Positions 1-13,258 of a stretch of 64,000 bases of DNA are shown piece after piece (positions within the stretch are counted from its first letter, which is position 1; every line of letters starts with the position of its first letter). Origin of the DNA: Calonectria ilicicola (lineage: Eukaryota > Ascomycota > Sordariomycetes > Hypocreales > Nectriaceae); contig CP085825.1 in assembly GCA_020809705.1 (NCBI GenBank), forward strand, positions 7,502,001-7,566,000, in the 5' to 3' direction. Below the pieces are notes generated by a model. The model made no database searches, had not been told where the DNA came from, and saw nothing but the letters and a program-made list of their open reading frames with translations. A program made the translations under genes and the position numbers.

Positions 1-389
1 GTGAGCTATATATATAATTAGTATTATTAAGTTCTAAAAGTATGACTTGCTATATACATATATATTTCTTAAAATAAGTAATATATTAATTTATTAATAA
101 TTATATATAAAATATAAGATTGATTACTAATTATATTTTAAGTATTTCTAGAATTAATTATAAAAGCTCTTAATTTAATTATATTTATAGAATTATCTTA
201 CTTAACTATAGATATATTTTTATATAAAATAATACTATATATAAATATCTATAGCTACAATTACCTAAATAACACAAGATTATACTATAATAAAGATAGA
301 TATTATAGATTTAGTTTTTCTCAACCAATATCAGATCATATAACAATCAACTTCCAAGGTTATATCTATTTTTAATACTAGCATAAAGA

Positions 390-720
390 AGATACCTAGA
401 TAGTCTTATATATACCCTCTTTAATATAATATATAAATTTACATATTCACATTAATATATACCTCTCTATCTATATTTTTATATATCTCTTTAAGTATTT
501 ATTTAAAAGGCCAGACTATACTAGCTTTTGGTTGTAAGAAGATGTAAATAATAAAATCTTAAATGAATTCCATGATTATATCTCCGGCTAATATCTTTCT
601 TTAATAGAAATTACTTATTAACTTCTCTCTTTCAATATTATCTTTAAATACCCCCTATATAATATCTTCTAATATATCTTAAAAATAAGTAATTAAGCTA
701 GTTATAATGCTTAATAAACT
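390..720 (+). pseudogene. Helitron Rep C-terminal region, decayed
   Basis: Frame readings resemble the stretch that follows the HUH nuclease in Helitron Rep. A segment at about 425-500 reads like the 'YN-x-HINVE...YLFKYIYKG' block with several His, Asn and Glu codons lost. The segment at about 540-680 reads 'NEFHDYISG', then a stop, then 'YLS', matching the 'DYLDxRYIS..EA.WR' block, and continues with 'FNII.KYP'. The catalytic HUH and Tyr motifs should lie upstream; I could not identify them before position 300. Frame shifts between the blocks mean no protein could be made. Confidence 0.6.
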
Positions 721-1569
721 AATCCTTTATAAGTGATCTTTTATAGTACTTTTAATAATCTAAATAATAGTACTTACTTTATCTAACTTACTTAAAGTTT
801 TATATATAATATTACTATAATATATAGATCTTAGATTATACTTTAAAAGATAATTATATATTTATTTATTATATAGAAATAAAATATAGGTTATAATAAT
901 AAATATTTATAAAAAGATATAATACTAAAGTAATTATATATATCTATAATATACCTCTATATATTAGAGAATTATTTTATTTATATACTTTACTTTAATA
1001 TTAAATTATTATTACTTTTATAGAATTATAAATAATTAATAATATTTAGTATATAATATATTAAGAAATAATAATTACCTTAAGTCTCTTCTAGAATATA
1101 TCTAAAGCTACTTACACTATAAAGAAGGCTATAGTATCATATTATTAACCTACTCAATTATAATTCTTATTTACCTTAATTATTTTAGATTTTCTTTTTT
1201 CTATAATTACTCTTTAGAATTAATTCCGTACTCTAATGTCCATAAACTTCTTACTCTACTACCATAAATAACAAGCTATATCATATACTTTACAATTAAT
1301 ATCTCAAATCTTAAAAGATTATAGAATATTATTAAATTAATTTAGACTTTTAAAACCTTCTTAAATAGAAGAAGAACTTAATATAAAACTATTTATATTT
1401 TCTAATCAATAATAAAAGCTTTTCTCAAATAACTAAAAAGATTATAATAAATTGAATCTAGAATAGTAAAATGTATTTGATACAATTTACTCTACAATTT
1501 CTCACAGCAGCTGCTTTTTTATTGACAGAAAGGCTAGATGAGGTAAGACCTTCTTAGTTAATATATTAT

Positions 1570-2815
1570 ATAATTATATTTAAGGAGAGGGAGGTATTAT
1601 TTATATTACTGGCTTAATAGTATTAAATATAATTTTTTACAAATATAATTATATAGTATACTTTATATTCGGAATTCTTATAAGAGAAAATTTATCTAAT
1701 CTAATATCTTCCATCCGATTTAATTCTAGGTAAGCTTCTATTATTAGATATATATTTTTTATTATATAGGAAGAATTATTTATAATAAATAAAGTAGTTA
1801 TTAAGTATATAGAAGAGCTTTTACAGAATATAATAGAGAATGATCATTTATTTAGATATAAAACCTTTGTTGGAATTGGGGATTTCCACCAAGTTACACC
1901 AATTACCCTATATATAACTATTACTACTGCAGTCTTTAATAGCTCAATCCAATCATCCTCACTATAGTTATATTTCTGGATTTTATAACTTTCAACTTTA
2001 ATCAGGATCTTGATTAATCCTATCTACTTAGATTGGCTTGATAAAGTTAGGGATAGTATACTACCATATAACTTAGATATCTCTCTATTATACTTAGAGA
2101 AGATATTTTCACTTTAAAATATAGCTAATATTTTATTTCCATTTGATATTATATCTAACCCTACTAGATCTATAATATGCTTATTTCTTAGTTCTTTTAA
2201 CTTATAAGTTAATAAATTTAATCAATTAATAATAAATTGAATATCTGGCTTAAAAGGTTTGCATTACATTATACCCTCTATATGGAATATCTATTAATTA
2301 ATCTACTCCTCTTTTTCAGCCATATTTCTTAGCAGCAACACTATTAAAGAATTAGATGATTTTAATTAAATACTACCCTTAGTATTAGAATATAACTACC
2401 TAACTCTACTATATAAACCTAGCATACTATTATACCAATTATAATTGAAAGTTAGTACTATTTATAATATTATAAGAAATTTATCTATTAATAAAGAATT
2501 GGTTAAAAATATAAGAGTTTAAATCTTATACATAGGTTGATATCTTATTTACATTAAACTTTTATAAAATAATATAAGAATAATATATAATATAGCTGAA
2601 TTCTATCTCCTATAAATATATTTTAAATTCTAACCTTAGATAAGTAATTGGATTATATAGTGATAATAATTCCTACTACATTTAGCTTATACTATTATAT
2701 TTAATAGTTATTAAGAACTGACTTTAAATAAAGTTATTCTAGATCTTAGACAATTTGTATTTATATATAGCTAGCTATATATAAGCCTTTTATATATCCA
2801 ATAATATTCAGATAT
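1570..2815 (+). pseudogene. PIF1-like helicase of Helitron, decayed
   Basis: Several helicase motifs are legible in order. The P-loop start GEGG is at 1584-1595, with its TGKS part lost. The Walker B-like block GIGDFHQV is at 1872-1895. 'SSIQSSSL' is at 1941-1964. 'LKV...IRNLSINKELVKN' lies at about 2445-2525 and corresponds to the conserved 'LKVG..ImLiRNLs...GLvNGTR' block. The final 'LDLRQ.VF...LYI.L' at about 2733-2805 corresponds to the C-terminal 'hGQLYVALSRV' motif. This variant of the family occurs in fungal and oomycete Helitrons. Numerous TAA/TAG codons and frame changes interrupt it. It would have unwound DNA during rolling-circle transposition. Confidence 0.8.
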
Positions 2816-2830
2816 CTATATTCTTTTATT

Positions 2831-4295
2831 AGAAGATAATGAAAATTATTAAATAAAGAATATTATTTATTATTAACTATTACTTTTAAAGTAATAATAT
2901 AATATAATAAGAATAAATTAATTAGATGCCACTAATACTTTTACCATATTATCATATAACTATAAATCTCTTTATAATACAATCATTTTAACTCAAATAT
3001 TATATACTTAATACATTATAATAATATAATCTTACAAAAGTATTTAGGCTCCAAAATACATAAAACATATTATAATATCATATCTTTCTACCCCATCTAT
3101 CTCTAACAATTCCAATTTTCTTACTTAGTAAATATAACTTAATTATTAAAACTTAATAATATAATCCATCTTCACAACTTCATTAATAAACTTTTACCTA
3201 ATAGTATTAGACCAAATGCTCCTAATTATATAAAAATTCATTATAATATAAATATATTCCTAGAAGAAAGCTTTTATAATGCCACTTTAATAATTAAATC
3301 TATTTATATTTATATTAAAGCCTACTTAATATAAGGTAATTATTCTTTATATTTTACAAATTCATTTTTTTACTATAATAGCAAGTTTATAACTACTCTA
3401 TCACCAGAAGACAAACTTCAAATTATTATTATACAAGTATTAAGCTTATAAAGGTATAAAATACCAAGTCTATTTTAATCTAATAAAAAAATACTAATAC
3501 AACTAGATAGATACCCAGGAAATATATCAAATTTTAATAAGTATTAAAAATATCTTCTATAATAATAATATTTAATAATCACTATTATTAACTTTATAAA
3601 CAATATAAATACTATATTAGAAAATAAAGCTTCACTTTATAATTTCAAACTTAAAATATTAATATACAATCCAAGTAAATCAGAAATTATTAAATTTTCA
3701 ATTTATTACTTTTTAAAAAAGAAAAATATTAAAAAAAAATAAAAGTTCCAAATCCAGACTCATTCATCAGCATCACAGCTAAAATCACCAGGATTACTAC
3801 ATCCCAGCTACTTAGTATACATATTTTAAACTTAACATACCTCCCCAAAACTACATCATCATCTTCTTCTTCTTTATTCACTAATTCTCTAAAGAAGAAA
3901 AAACTAAAAACCATTAAGAAGGAAAAATATAATTAATATTAACAAAATCCAAGTACCTAATATAACTACTAACTATTATTAATTTAAATAAAAACAATAA
4001 TAAAGATAAAATACAAGAAAGTAAAAACTAAAATAATCTTAATTTTAAAATAATACTACCTTAAATTCAATCTCTAATACAAGAAACTAAAATTATAAAT
4101 AAAGATAAAGGAGAATCCTCTACTATAGCTAATTGATTATATAAGTATTAACACTATTATTAACTTTACCCTCTTTTATTATAAAAAATATAAGAATATA
4201 TATATAAAATATATAAAAAATAAATAAAAAAAAACTCAAGTATTATTATAAATTAGATTATCTATCTTAGACTCTTTATACTTTATTAAATTTCT
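2831..4295. other. Unclassified AT-rich RIP-affected stretch
   Basis: No protein domain, LTR or TIR could be recognised on either strand. Composition matches the neighbouring Helitron relic, so this may be its 3' untranslated part or a separate eroded repeat. The 61-codon minus-strand frame at 3729-3914 is a low-complexity chance frame. Confidence 0.5.
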
Positions 4296-4301
4296 TACCT
4301 G

Positions 4302-4316
4302 GCGCGCGAAGCGCGC
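4302..4316. repeat. GC palindrome (GCGCGC-GAA-GCGCGC)
   Basis: A perfect 6-bp stem with a GAA loop, at the sharp switch from AT-rich DNA to a GC-balanced patch (about 4296-4490). It is followed by CTGA and an A-run. A hairpin next to a CTRR tetranucleotide is the known 3' signature of Helitrons, and a Helitron relic lies upstream on the same strand. However, the usual spacer between hairpin and CTRR and the following T are absent, so the link is tentative. Confidence 0.4.
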
Positions 4317-4439
4317 TGAAAAATCTCGTTGATTTGATTTGGATCCTACACGGTTTTGGCCACGTGATCATCGCGGCTATGCCCGGTTAGGCAGGGCTCC
4401 ACTGACAGCCAAAGGACCTCGGCTAAATACCGGGTCAAC

Positions 4440-5951
4440 CCTACTTTACCTTTCCTGTTGAAGAAAGGGCTGTCTACTATAGAATATCCCTCCCTTTGCA
4501 CTATAACCTTTATTTACATTAATTTAGTGGTCTCTATTAATAGTGGTTTCCTTCTTATTCTGTATGTGATAGGCGTTTATAGTTTCTTTATTTATTGTAG
4601 AGATGCTTTATATTTATATCTTTTATATATTATTCTTCCTTGATATAAGTCTTGCTTATTGGTAGGCTATTTTTTGGTTATTGTAGGCTAGGTGTTAGTC
4701 TAGCCTTGGTAGATTTCTTTATATTTATAGCTAATTATTTATTTATTTTTATCTCTTTAAGCTTTAGGATATATATTTATTTTATAAATATAATAGTTAA
4801 TTTAGTTTTATTATATATATTAAGAAGTTTTTATATATTTCTATATACTTTAAATACTTTTTACTATAAATCTTAGTATAATTTATAATATAATAATATA
4901 TATTTAATAATCTATCTTAATTTATTATAAGAGTAATAAGAGGTTTTAATTTCTAGTATTCTTCTTAAGTATAAGAAGTTATAAAGGCTGATTTTCTTAA
5001 TATATAATTATATTAGAAGGGCTGATTTTACTTTAATAAGATTTTTGTATAATAAGAGGATTTTTAATATAAGGCTTTATATATGCTAGTATATTATTCT
5101 TCTATTTATATTAAATTCCTAGCTAGCCTCCTATTAATATCTAGCTTCTTTTTATACCTATATTTTAATTATTGTTCTTAGTGTGTAAAGGCTAGGTAGG
5201 GTCTTGGCCTATAGGCTAGAGCTCTTCTTCCTCTATCTAATTACTTCTTTTACTACAATATCTACTTATTTATTACTATATATATCTTTATAGATTAATA
5301 CCTATCTAATCTTTATCTTATAGCTATTTTTATATATTTAATTAATAGTTTTAATAATATGTTATAGGATGTATACTTTAGATCTATGTTTAGGTCTGGC
5401 TAAGGAATGGATTACTACTTGGTTGTTTGTATAGATTATGAGTTTATTTCTTTTATTACCTTTATCCTATATTAATTGTATTAGTTATAGGGCTAGAATA
5501 ATATTTTAAAGTTCTACTACATAGACTATCAATATTTTATTATCTTCTATATATTGCTATATTATAGTACTATTAGTAATGTAAACTATAACTATATTTA
5601 TTTCTTCTTTAATCTTACTTCTATCTATATAGATATATATAGTATCTAGGATTTTTAAGCTTTGGTTATGGCTTTTATATATTAGTTCTTTATTGATCTT
5701 AATAAAGGTCTTTGGATCTTTCTATTATAGGGATATTATAAAGGGAAGTAGTAGCTTAAGGCTTATAATATCTGGGCTATTTGGTCCTATTTGGATGATT
5801 TTCTGTATATATTATTACGAGTTAAGTCTATTAGGGTTCTATATGCTTAAATTATGTTTTATTTTTATAAATGTTTTTATATTATACTTCTATATCTATT
5901 GCTTTATTAGTATTATATATGCTTTGATATTGAGTATTATTTTTAATATTG
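4440..5951 (-). pseudogene. LINE ORF2 C-terminal part with RNase H, decayed
   Basis: Minus-strand readings between about 5950 and 5250 follow a LINE-type RNase H. A strand 'IYIDRS' (normally IYTDGS) is followed by 'VYVVEL..I.LAL.LIQ' and 'LIIYTNNQVVIHSL', where the third catalytic Asp has become Asn (TDNQ to TNNQ), a G-to-A change. After this, 'PK.RS..Y' and 'IKT.N' match the helix before the last catalytic residues. The region down to about 4440 is the C-terminal tail and is less degraded near its end. The plus-strand open frames at 4458-4876 and 5693-5956 are the antisense of this gene. Confidence 0.75.
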
Positions 5952-5956
5952 CTTAA

Positions 5957-6067
5957 TGTAACAGTCTGGTCAATTCCTAACTTAATAAACTAATCAGAAT
6001 GAAGGGTTTATTATTAGCAGGATAGTTAGGTATATTATAATAAATAAAGTAATGAAAGTATTATATT
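5957..6067 (-). repeat. Gy-B 3' LTR, outer fragment
   Basis: Begins TGTAACAGTCTGG, the reverse complement of the ...CCAGATTGTTACA end of the family LTR. Only lightly mutated. Broken after ATATT, which is the duplicated target of Gy-A and recurs at 12970-12974. Confidence 0.92.
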
Positions 6068-6462
6068 TGTTATGACCCATGACACGCCTGGGCGGTCAAA
6101 CAAGGCAGAAACGATGCCCACCTACCCTATAGCCCCATACCAATCAATAAGGAAGCACTTATAAGCGATCACTCGTAGCATTGGTAATCATCCTATAATC
6201 ACTACCTTAATCACTAATACATTAGATAGAACTAACATAATGAGCGCCTACTAGGCAATAATATATAGATAGATTAGAACCTGCTCTTATAGCTAATATT
6301 AACTAGCTTTTAATATAACTTAATTACCTTAATTGTAATTGATTATTATTTAATATAATACTTCTATTACTTTATTTACTATAATACATCTAATTATCTT
6401 ACTAATAATAAACCCTTTATTTTAATTGGTTTATTAAGTTAGGAATTGATTAGATTATTATA
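6068..6462 (+). repeat. Gy-A 5' LTR (395 bp)
   Basis: Starts TGTTATGACCCATGACACGC and ends in the mutated ATTATTATA. The outer 100-200 bp are intact (GCCTGGGCGGTCAAAC, GAGCGCCTACTAGG); the inner end is AT-converted. Confidence 0.93.
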
Positions 6463-6509
6463 TATTGAAAGCTCTTATTTAGTTAATTACTTGTATTAAT
6501 AATTAAGTA

Positions 6510-9500
6510 ATAATAATATCTGGAAAGAATCCTGCTACTATTGCTCCTTCTAGCAATACTAAGTTAACTATAGAACTATAATAGATTAAGAAGAAACTTG
6601 CAGATGTATAAGTATAACTTAAGGTAGAAAAAGCTGGAACCATTATAGTTGAAGGAAACAAGGGTAAAGACATTGGTGAAATTCTAAGACCCCTAGTTCT
6701 AGAGCTCTTTCTAGGAAAGATTGCCAATATAGTCCTCTTTCTCACCTAAATGAAAGAATATTTCCGCTTTTTCCTAATATAACTTATAATCTCTAAAGCT
6801 TAGATATTATATACTAAAACCCTTCTCTAAGAAGATGTAGGAGTATAGTTTGAATTTATTATAAGAGATTATTTAGAAAATAAGGATAATATTAATTAAA
6901 ATAAAAAGATTTAAAAGATTTTTAAAAATTAAGAATATTTTAAAATTATTATTAAAGATAATTTTAGTATAATTAATATAAAATAATAAGTTATAAATTA
7001 ATTATATAAATTTAAATAAATAAAATCTTATAATTAATATTTAGCTAAGTTTAAAAGAATTATAATATAAATAGCCTAAGATGATAATATATTAATGGAA
7101 CTTTATTATAAAGGCCTAAAGAGTGAAGTTAAGGATAAAATCTATAAAGAAGATTGATTAAAGAAACTCTTAGAGTATATTAAAAATACTATCAAGATTA
7201 ATAAAAGATAATTTAACTAATATAAAGAATATGCCTAAAATAATAAAAACCTATATATCCTAAATAAAGGAAAAATCTAGAATAAGTAATAAAGTACTAT
7301 ATATAGGACTTATTTAGAATTAATAGAACTTAATACTATCTAAGGGTATAATAAAAGTAAGATTACCTACTTTAATTATAGAAAGAAAGAATATAAATCC
7401 TTTAAATACTACTTCCTAAAAATAGGAAATTAGTTTAAATCTATACTAAAAGGATAAAAATAACTTAATACTATAAAAACTTAATAGATCTTAATATTAG
7501 AAGGAAAAGAGGATATTATAGGAAAAGTTATTCTTATTATCATTAAGAAACATGAATTAATTACTATAGTTAAGTAATATATAAAAAACTATAAGTTATA
7601 TAAGATAAAACTTACCCTACAATAAGAAATTAATAAAGCTATCCGAAAAGTATAGTCAACTTAATAAGAAGGCTAGTCCTACCTTCCTTATAAATAGTTA
7701 AAATGAGTTAAGAAGATAGGAATCCTTGTATTTATTTTAGATATATATACTAATAAAGTATTAGTATAGTGGGATATCTGTATTTATAATAAAAATAGAA
7801 ATAGGAAATGGATAATTAGTATTAAAAGAATAGCCTAATAAGTCAAGGAACCCTTATAGGATGGAGATAAAGTCTTCCTACTTATATAAAGTAAATAGCA
7901 ATTAGGAAACCATAACCTTTAACCTATCTAATATAAAAAGGATAATCCTAGATTAAATATAATATATAAAGAATATAAGAATATCTTATAAATAAATTAC
8001 TATAATTATAACTACTTTTAATATATAGAATAAAAGTAGTATATAATATACTTTCCTATTAGAGTAAAAAATATAATTATCCACTATGCCTACAGAAGAT
8101 ACTTTAACTAATATAAAATAATAAAAAGAAACCCTTACTATTAATTTATTATATTAAAATTAAGTAAGCTTAAATTCTCCGATTATAGTAAGCTACCTTA
8201 AAATAAATATTAAGATCCTAAATATAATATCTATATAATAAATAAAGTAATAGCCTAATACCAAATTAAACTAAAAAATAAGTAGAGCCCCCTATAAAAG
8301 AGTAATAAGAGCGGCTAGGGTAATGATCCCTGGAGTTATCAAAAGAACTCCCTAAAAAAGCTTTATATTTTACAATTAAAGAGCAACTCTAATAATAATT
8401 AGAAATAAAAATAAGGATTAAAGGAAAATAATATAATATTATAGTAGATAGTAGAGTTAAATAAAATTATATAAATCCTTAAGTAATTAATAAATTTTAG
8501 TTATTATAGATAATAAAAGTTGATTTATATAAGATTATTAATATAAAAGGAATACTTTTTAAATATAATAATAGTATTATAAATAAGAAGATTGATTACC
8601 TAAAAGTCTTTATTAAAGGAAGGAATTAAGGAATAATCTTTAATATTATTAATATTAGATAGCATAACCTAGTTTTAGGGTATCTATGGTTATACTGATA
8701 TAACCCTAATATCTGCTAGTATACTAGCCAGGTGTAAATACCTGAGGAGTATAATGTAGCTAGTGATATTTCTATAAACTATAATAAGAGATCTTAAACT
8801 CTTAGTCCTAACTAAGTAAAAGATATAAATAAAGAAGAATCTTTATTACCTAAAGGAATAAAATATAAATATAAAAATAATTAAAAAAGGTAAAGGTAAT
8901 AAATAATTGTTTACTTTAAAATATAGTTCTAATAAATTAATAAAAGCCTTAAAGAAATAAAGGCTAAAGTAGAAATAAATAGATTATATAATATACCTTT
9001 ATAGTACTAAATCTATAAAAAGCTCTTTATAAAAGAACTAGACATTAAACTACCTAAGTTTAACCAATAGGATTATAAAATCGTCCTTAAAGATAAATCC
9101 AACATCTAATTTTACTTTATTTATAATCTTAACTAAATCAAGCTTAATACCTTAAAAAATATATCTAAGATATACTTAAAAAGGAATATATCTATATTTT
9201 AAATTCTAAAGCTAATTACCTTATTATATTTATATCTAAAAAAAATAGAAAACTATATCTTATTATAAACTACTAATAACTTAATAATATTACTATTAAA
9301 AATTATATTCCCCTACTATTAATTAATAAAATAAAGGATTATCTTTATAAAGCTAATATCTTTATTATACTAGATCTTAAAGGAGCATATAATCTTATTT
9401 ATATTAAAAAAAGATATAAATAGAAAACTACTTTTCAAATAAAGTTTAAATTATTTAAATACCTAGTTATACCTTTTAAATTTATAAATATACTAATATT

Positions 9501-11900
9501 ATTTTAATAAATAATAATTAATATATTATAAGAATACTTAGATATCTTTATTATCTGCTACCTAGATAATATTCTTATTTTCTCTAAAAATAAAAAAGAA
9601 TATAAAGAATATATCTATAAGGTCTTAAAAGCCCTTTAAGATACTAAACTCCTAATTAAACTAGAAAAAGTAAGTTCTATACTTAAAAAGTAGAATTTCT
9701 AGAATATATTATTAGCTCTAATGAAATTCATATAGATCTAAAGAAAGTTATTATAGTAAAAGATTAAAAGGAATCTACTAATATAAAGGAAGTATAAGCC
9801 TTCCTTAGATTTACTAACTATTACTAAAGATTCATTAAGAGATTTAGTAAAATCGCCTTAGGTATAATAAAACTAATTAAAAAAGGAATTATCTTTTAAT
9901 AAAAAAATAAAGTATAATAATTATTTAAAGCTATAAGAAATACTATTTTAGAAAAACCTATTCTTACAATATTCAACCCTAATAAGCCTATAAAGCTAGA
10001 AACTAATACATCGGACTTTACCTTAGGGGCCCAGATCAGATAATAAGATAAATAAGGAAATCTACACCTTATAGCATTTTATTTATATAAGCTATATAGC
10101 CTTAAGCTAAATTATCTTATTTATAATAAAGAATTCCTTACTATTATTAATACTTTTAAAAAATTCTAATAATACCTATTAGAAAGTAATTACAAAATTA
10201 TAATATACATTAACTATAAAAACATTACCTACTTCACAATCACTCAAAAACTTAGTAAAAGATAACTATAATATATAGAATACCTATCCAAATTTGACTA
10301 CTAAATCATTTATATTAAAGGAATTAAAAATAGCCATACTAATACAATCAGCTACTAACCTAACTATAACATAAAAAAACCAAAAATACAAAAAAACTAT
10401 TAACCTATAATATTAATAGAGAACTAGAATAGGCCTTAATTAATAAAATAATAATAAAAATAAAGAAAATAATCACTATTATAAGAGTAGAAGGATTACT
10501 ACATACAACCAGAACCACTACTACAGAAATACTAATATAACAAGTGGAACAAGGCAATCCACTACTAAGGAAAATTAAAAAATACAACCTAGCACTTTTA
10601 GAAGAAAAGAAAATGGACTACTTATAAATGCTAGAGGAATACCAAATGGAACTAATAAAAGATATTTATAAATATCCTTTATATAGCCATAAAGGCATTA
10701 ATAAAACCCTTAAATAAGTTAAATAGATATTTTTCTTTAATAAGATGAAAAAGAAAGTTAAATAAATATATAAGGAATGTAGTCTATATTGACATTTTAA
10801 AAAACCAAGATATAAACCATATAGATTATTATAACCATTCTCTATTATACAATAACCATAGGACTTAATTATAATGGACTTTATTACTAACCTCCCCTTA
10901 TTAGTAGACCTTATTATAGAAGTATATTATAATAATATTTTTATTATTATTAATTGTTTTATAAAAGCAATATATTATCTCCTTTATAATAAAACAATAA
11001 AAAAAGAACAATTTACTTACCTTTTCTTTTAAAATATAATCATTATATATAGACTACTAACCAAAATTATTTTAGATAGAGGACAACTATTTGCATCTAA
11101 GTTTTGGCAAAGCCTAATGTCCTTAATAAGGTTAAACTACAAGCTAAGCACAACCTTCTATTCCCAAATAAATAAACAAACCAAATACCAAAACCAGGAA
11201 ATCAAGCAATATCTACAATACTATATTAACTACAAGTAAACCGATTAGATAGAAAAATTACCTATTATACAATTAGTATATAATACATCCTACAATTATA
11301 GTATTAAAATAATACTAGTAAAAGCTAATTTTAGTTTTATATTAAATACTTACTAAGCCCCCTTAGAAAATATAATCTAAATAAAAGTAATAATTAAGTT
11401 AAATAATCTAAGAAAATTATATAAAGAAATAAAGATAGAACTTAAATTCATCCACAATATAATAAAAAAATATCACAATCTAAAAAAGCTAAAAGGACTA
11501 TCCTTCTCGAAGAGAGATATAATCTACCTAATAATAAAAAATCTTATAACAAAAAAATAAAACAAAAAAATCAACTTTACACAAATTAAATCATACCTAA
11601 TTAAAAGAAAAATATCAAAAAATAACTACAAGCTCGACCTCCTAGATAACATTAAGATCTACCCTATCTTCTATATCTTATTATTAGAACTAGGCGAGAG
11701 TATCTAAGTAAATACAAGACCTAAATACAAATTATAAATAAAAAACCTAGAAGATTAATAGGAAGTTAAGAAGATATTATAAAGAAAAAGAAAAATAAAA
11801 AATTCAAAATTAAATAAAAAGATTATAAAGAAATAACTTAGGAACTAATAAAATATCTTATATATTACTTAAAGATATTAAAAGTATTCCTAAAAACATA
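6510..11900 (+). pseudogene. Gy-A gag-pol, decayed
   Basis: Gag begins near 6510 ('GKNPAT..APSSNT', with 'KGKDIGEILRP' following). A CCHC knuckle at about 7368-7415 reads Y-x2-Y-x4-Y-x4-Y, with all three Cys and the His now Tyr. Protease 'VDSR' (DSG in the family) is near 8444. RT lies at about 9090-9700, with 'ILDLKGAYNLI' near 9370 and the catalytic box YLDN at 9559-9570. RNase H 'LETNTSDFTLGAQI' starts near 9996. The integrase core has 'IIMDFITNLPLLV' near 10870 and 'TTFYSQINKQTKYQNQ' near 11150. The chromodomain ends near 11900, with Trp codons now stops. Nearly all stops are TAA/TAG at former Gln or Trp codons. Confidence 0.88.
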
Positions 11901-12574
11901 ATACCAAGTAAACCATTAAGATCAATAGTATTCCAATTAATAATATCCATAGCCCTCAAAGATTACACCTAAACAATAGCCTCTAACTCTACCTAATCTA
12001 TATTCTCTAACTTATTTAAAGAAAAAAGACTTTAATATATTATCTTTATATCTTTTATTTTAAGCTAATATTTCTAATAATAAAAATAGAATAAATAATT
12101 TAAAGATTTTTAAACTTTAATCTAAGCTATAAGTACCTCTACTTAGATATAAAGGAACTCCTTCTCAACTACCTCCTCCTTTATATTTAAATAATTAGAC
12201 TTCTAATTTATCTAGATTATTATAAATATTAGCATCTACTTATATTTATTATTTATAAAAATTATATATATATAGCTAAAGATATCTCTAAAGTATTATA
12301 TATTCTATTATAATAGGTATATTTATTATAATAATTATTAGAATTTAATAATATCTTATATTATAAACCTTTAAAAAATAAAAAAAATATAATATAATTT
12401 TAAAATTTATTAAATTAATAAACTAGACTTAAGTATTAGTATAAAGATATAGCTTAGAAATACCTAAACTCTAAGGTATAATTAGAAAATATTTTAAAGG
12501 ATAAGAATAAAGAACTTATATATAAGGTCAACCTAATAGGCCTTAAGAATAAGACTAATAAAGGGAGAATATTA

Positions 12575-12969
12575 TATTATAATCTATAATATACCTAGGT
12601 AATTAAATAAGGTAAAAATAATACCTATTTATCTTATAGCCTTACACCAACTAATAAAAAAGCATTTATAAGCAATTATTTATAATATTAATAATTACCT
12701 TATAATTACTATCTTAATTATTAATATATTAAATAAAACTAATATAGTAAGCGCCTACTAGGCAATAGTATATAGATAGGTTAAAACCTACCCTTATAGC
12801 TAATATTAATTAACTTTTAATATAACTTAATTACCTCAATTACAATTGATTATTACCTAATATAATACTTCTATTATTTTATTTACTATAATACACTTAA
12901 CCATCCTACTAACAATAAATCTTTCATTTTGATTGGTTTATTAAGTTAGGAATTGACCAGATTGTTACA
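12575..12969 (+). repeat. Gy-A 3' LTR (395 bp)
   Basis: Same length as the 5' LTR but with the opposite mutation pattern. Its start (TATTATAATCTATAATA) is AT-converted. Its end (GGAATTGACCAGATTGTTACA, from 12949) is intact. Confidence 0.93.
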
Positions 12970-12974
12970 ATATT

Positions 12975-13258
12975 AGGTAATAGTTAATTGTAATTAAGGT
13001 AATTAAGTTATATTAAAAGCTAGTTAATATTAGTTATAAGGGTGGATTCTAATTTATTTATATATTATTATTTAATAGGTATTTATTATATTAGTTCTAT
13101 TTAATATATTAGTAATTAAGATAGTAATTATAAGGTAATTATTAATATTATAAGTGATTGTTTGTAAGTGCTTCCTTATTGATTAATATGGGGTTATAAG
13201 GTAGGTAAGTATTATTTCTATTTTATTTAATTGTCTAGGTATATTATAGATTATAATA
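12975..13258 (-). repeat. Gy-B 3' LTR, inner fragment
   Basis: Continues the LTR interrupted at 6067 and ends in the mutated form of GGTCATAACA. This inner end of the LTR is heavily RIP-mutated, unlike the outer fragment. Confidence 0.9.

Larger units (their letters stand above)
1..2830 (+). mobile_element. Helitron relic (Rep + PIF1-like helicase), RIP-mutated
   Basis: AT-saturated DNA in which a rolling-circle transposon protein can still be read across stops on the plus strand. In order: the end of the Rep (replication initiator) part at about 390-720, then a PIF1-family helicase at about 1570-2815. The two domains in this order on one strand define an autonomous Helitron. The 5' end lies outside the window. 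The 3' end is not fixed; the helicase ends near 2815, and a GC palindrome at 4302-4316 is the only terminus-like structure before the next element. Stops fall where Gln or Trp codons are expected, as RIP produces. The element is dead. Domain order and motifs are seen; the assignment rests on knowledge of Helitron proteins. Confidence 0.8.
6068..12969 (+). mobile_element. Gy-A: Ty3/gypsy chromovirus nested in the Gy-B LTR
   Basis: Complete-length LTR retrotransposon (6902 bp). Target duplication ATATT is at 6063-6067 and 12970-12974. LTRs of 395 bp (TG...CA type) lie at 6068-6462 and 12575-12969. Internal order is gag, protease, RT, RNase H, integrase, chromodomain, typical of the fungal chromovirus branch of Metaviridae. 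The integrase part (about 11080-11720) is the least mutated region of the three sister copies. It inserted into the 3' LTR of Gy-B in the opposite orientation, so it is younger than Gy-B. Confidence 0.93.

Noticed and set aside
4458..5956. Plus-strand open frames of 61, 74 and 87 codons with hydrophobic products, possible membrane peptides
   Set aside because: They are antisense to the LINE RNase H region. Hydrophobicity is a by-product of AT-rich codons (Ile, Leu, Phe, Tyr).
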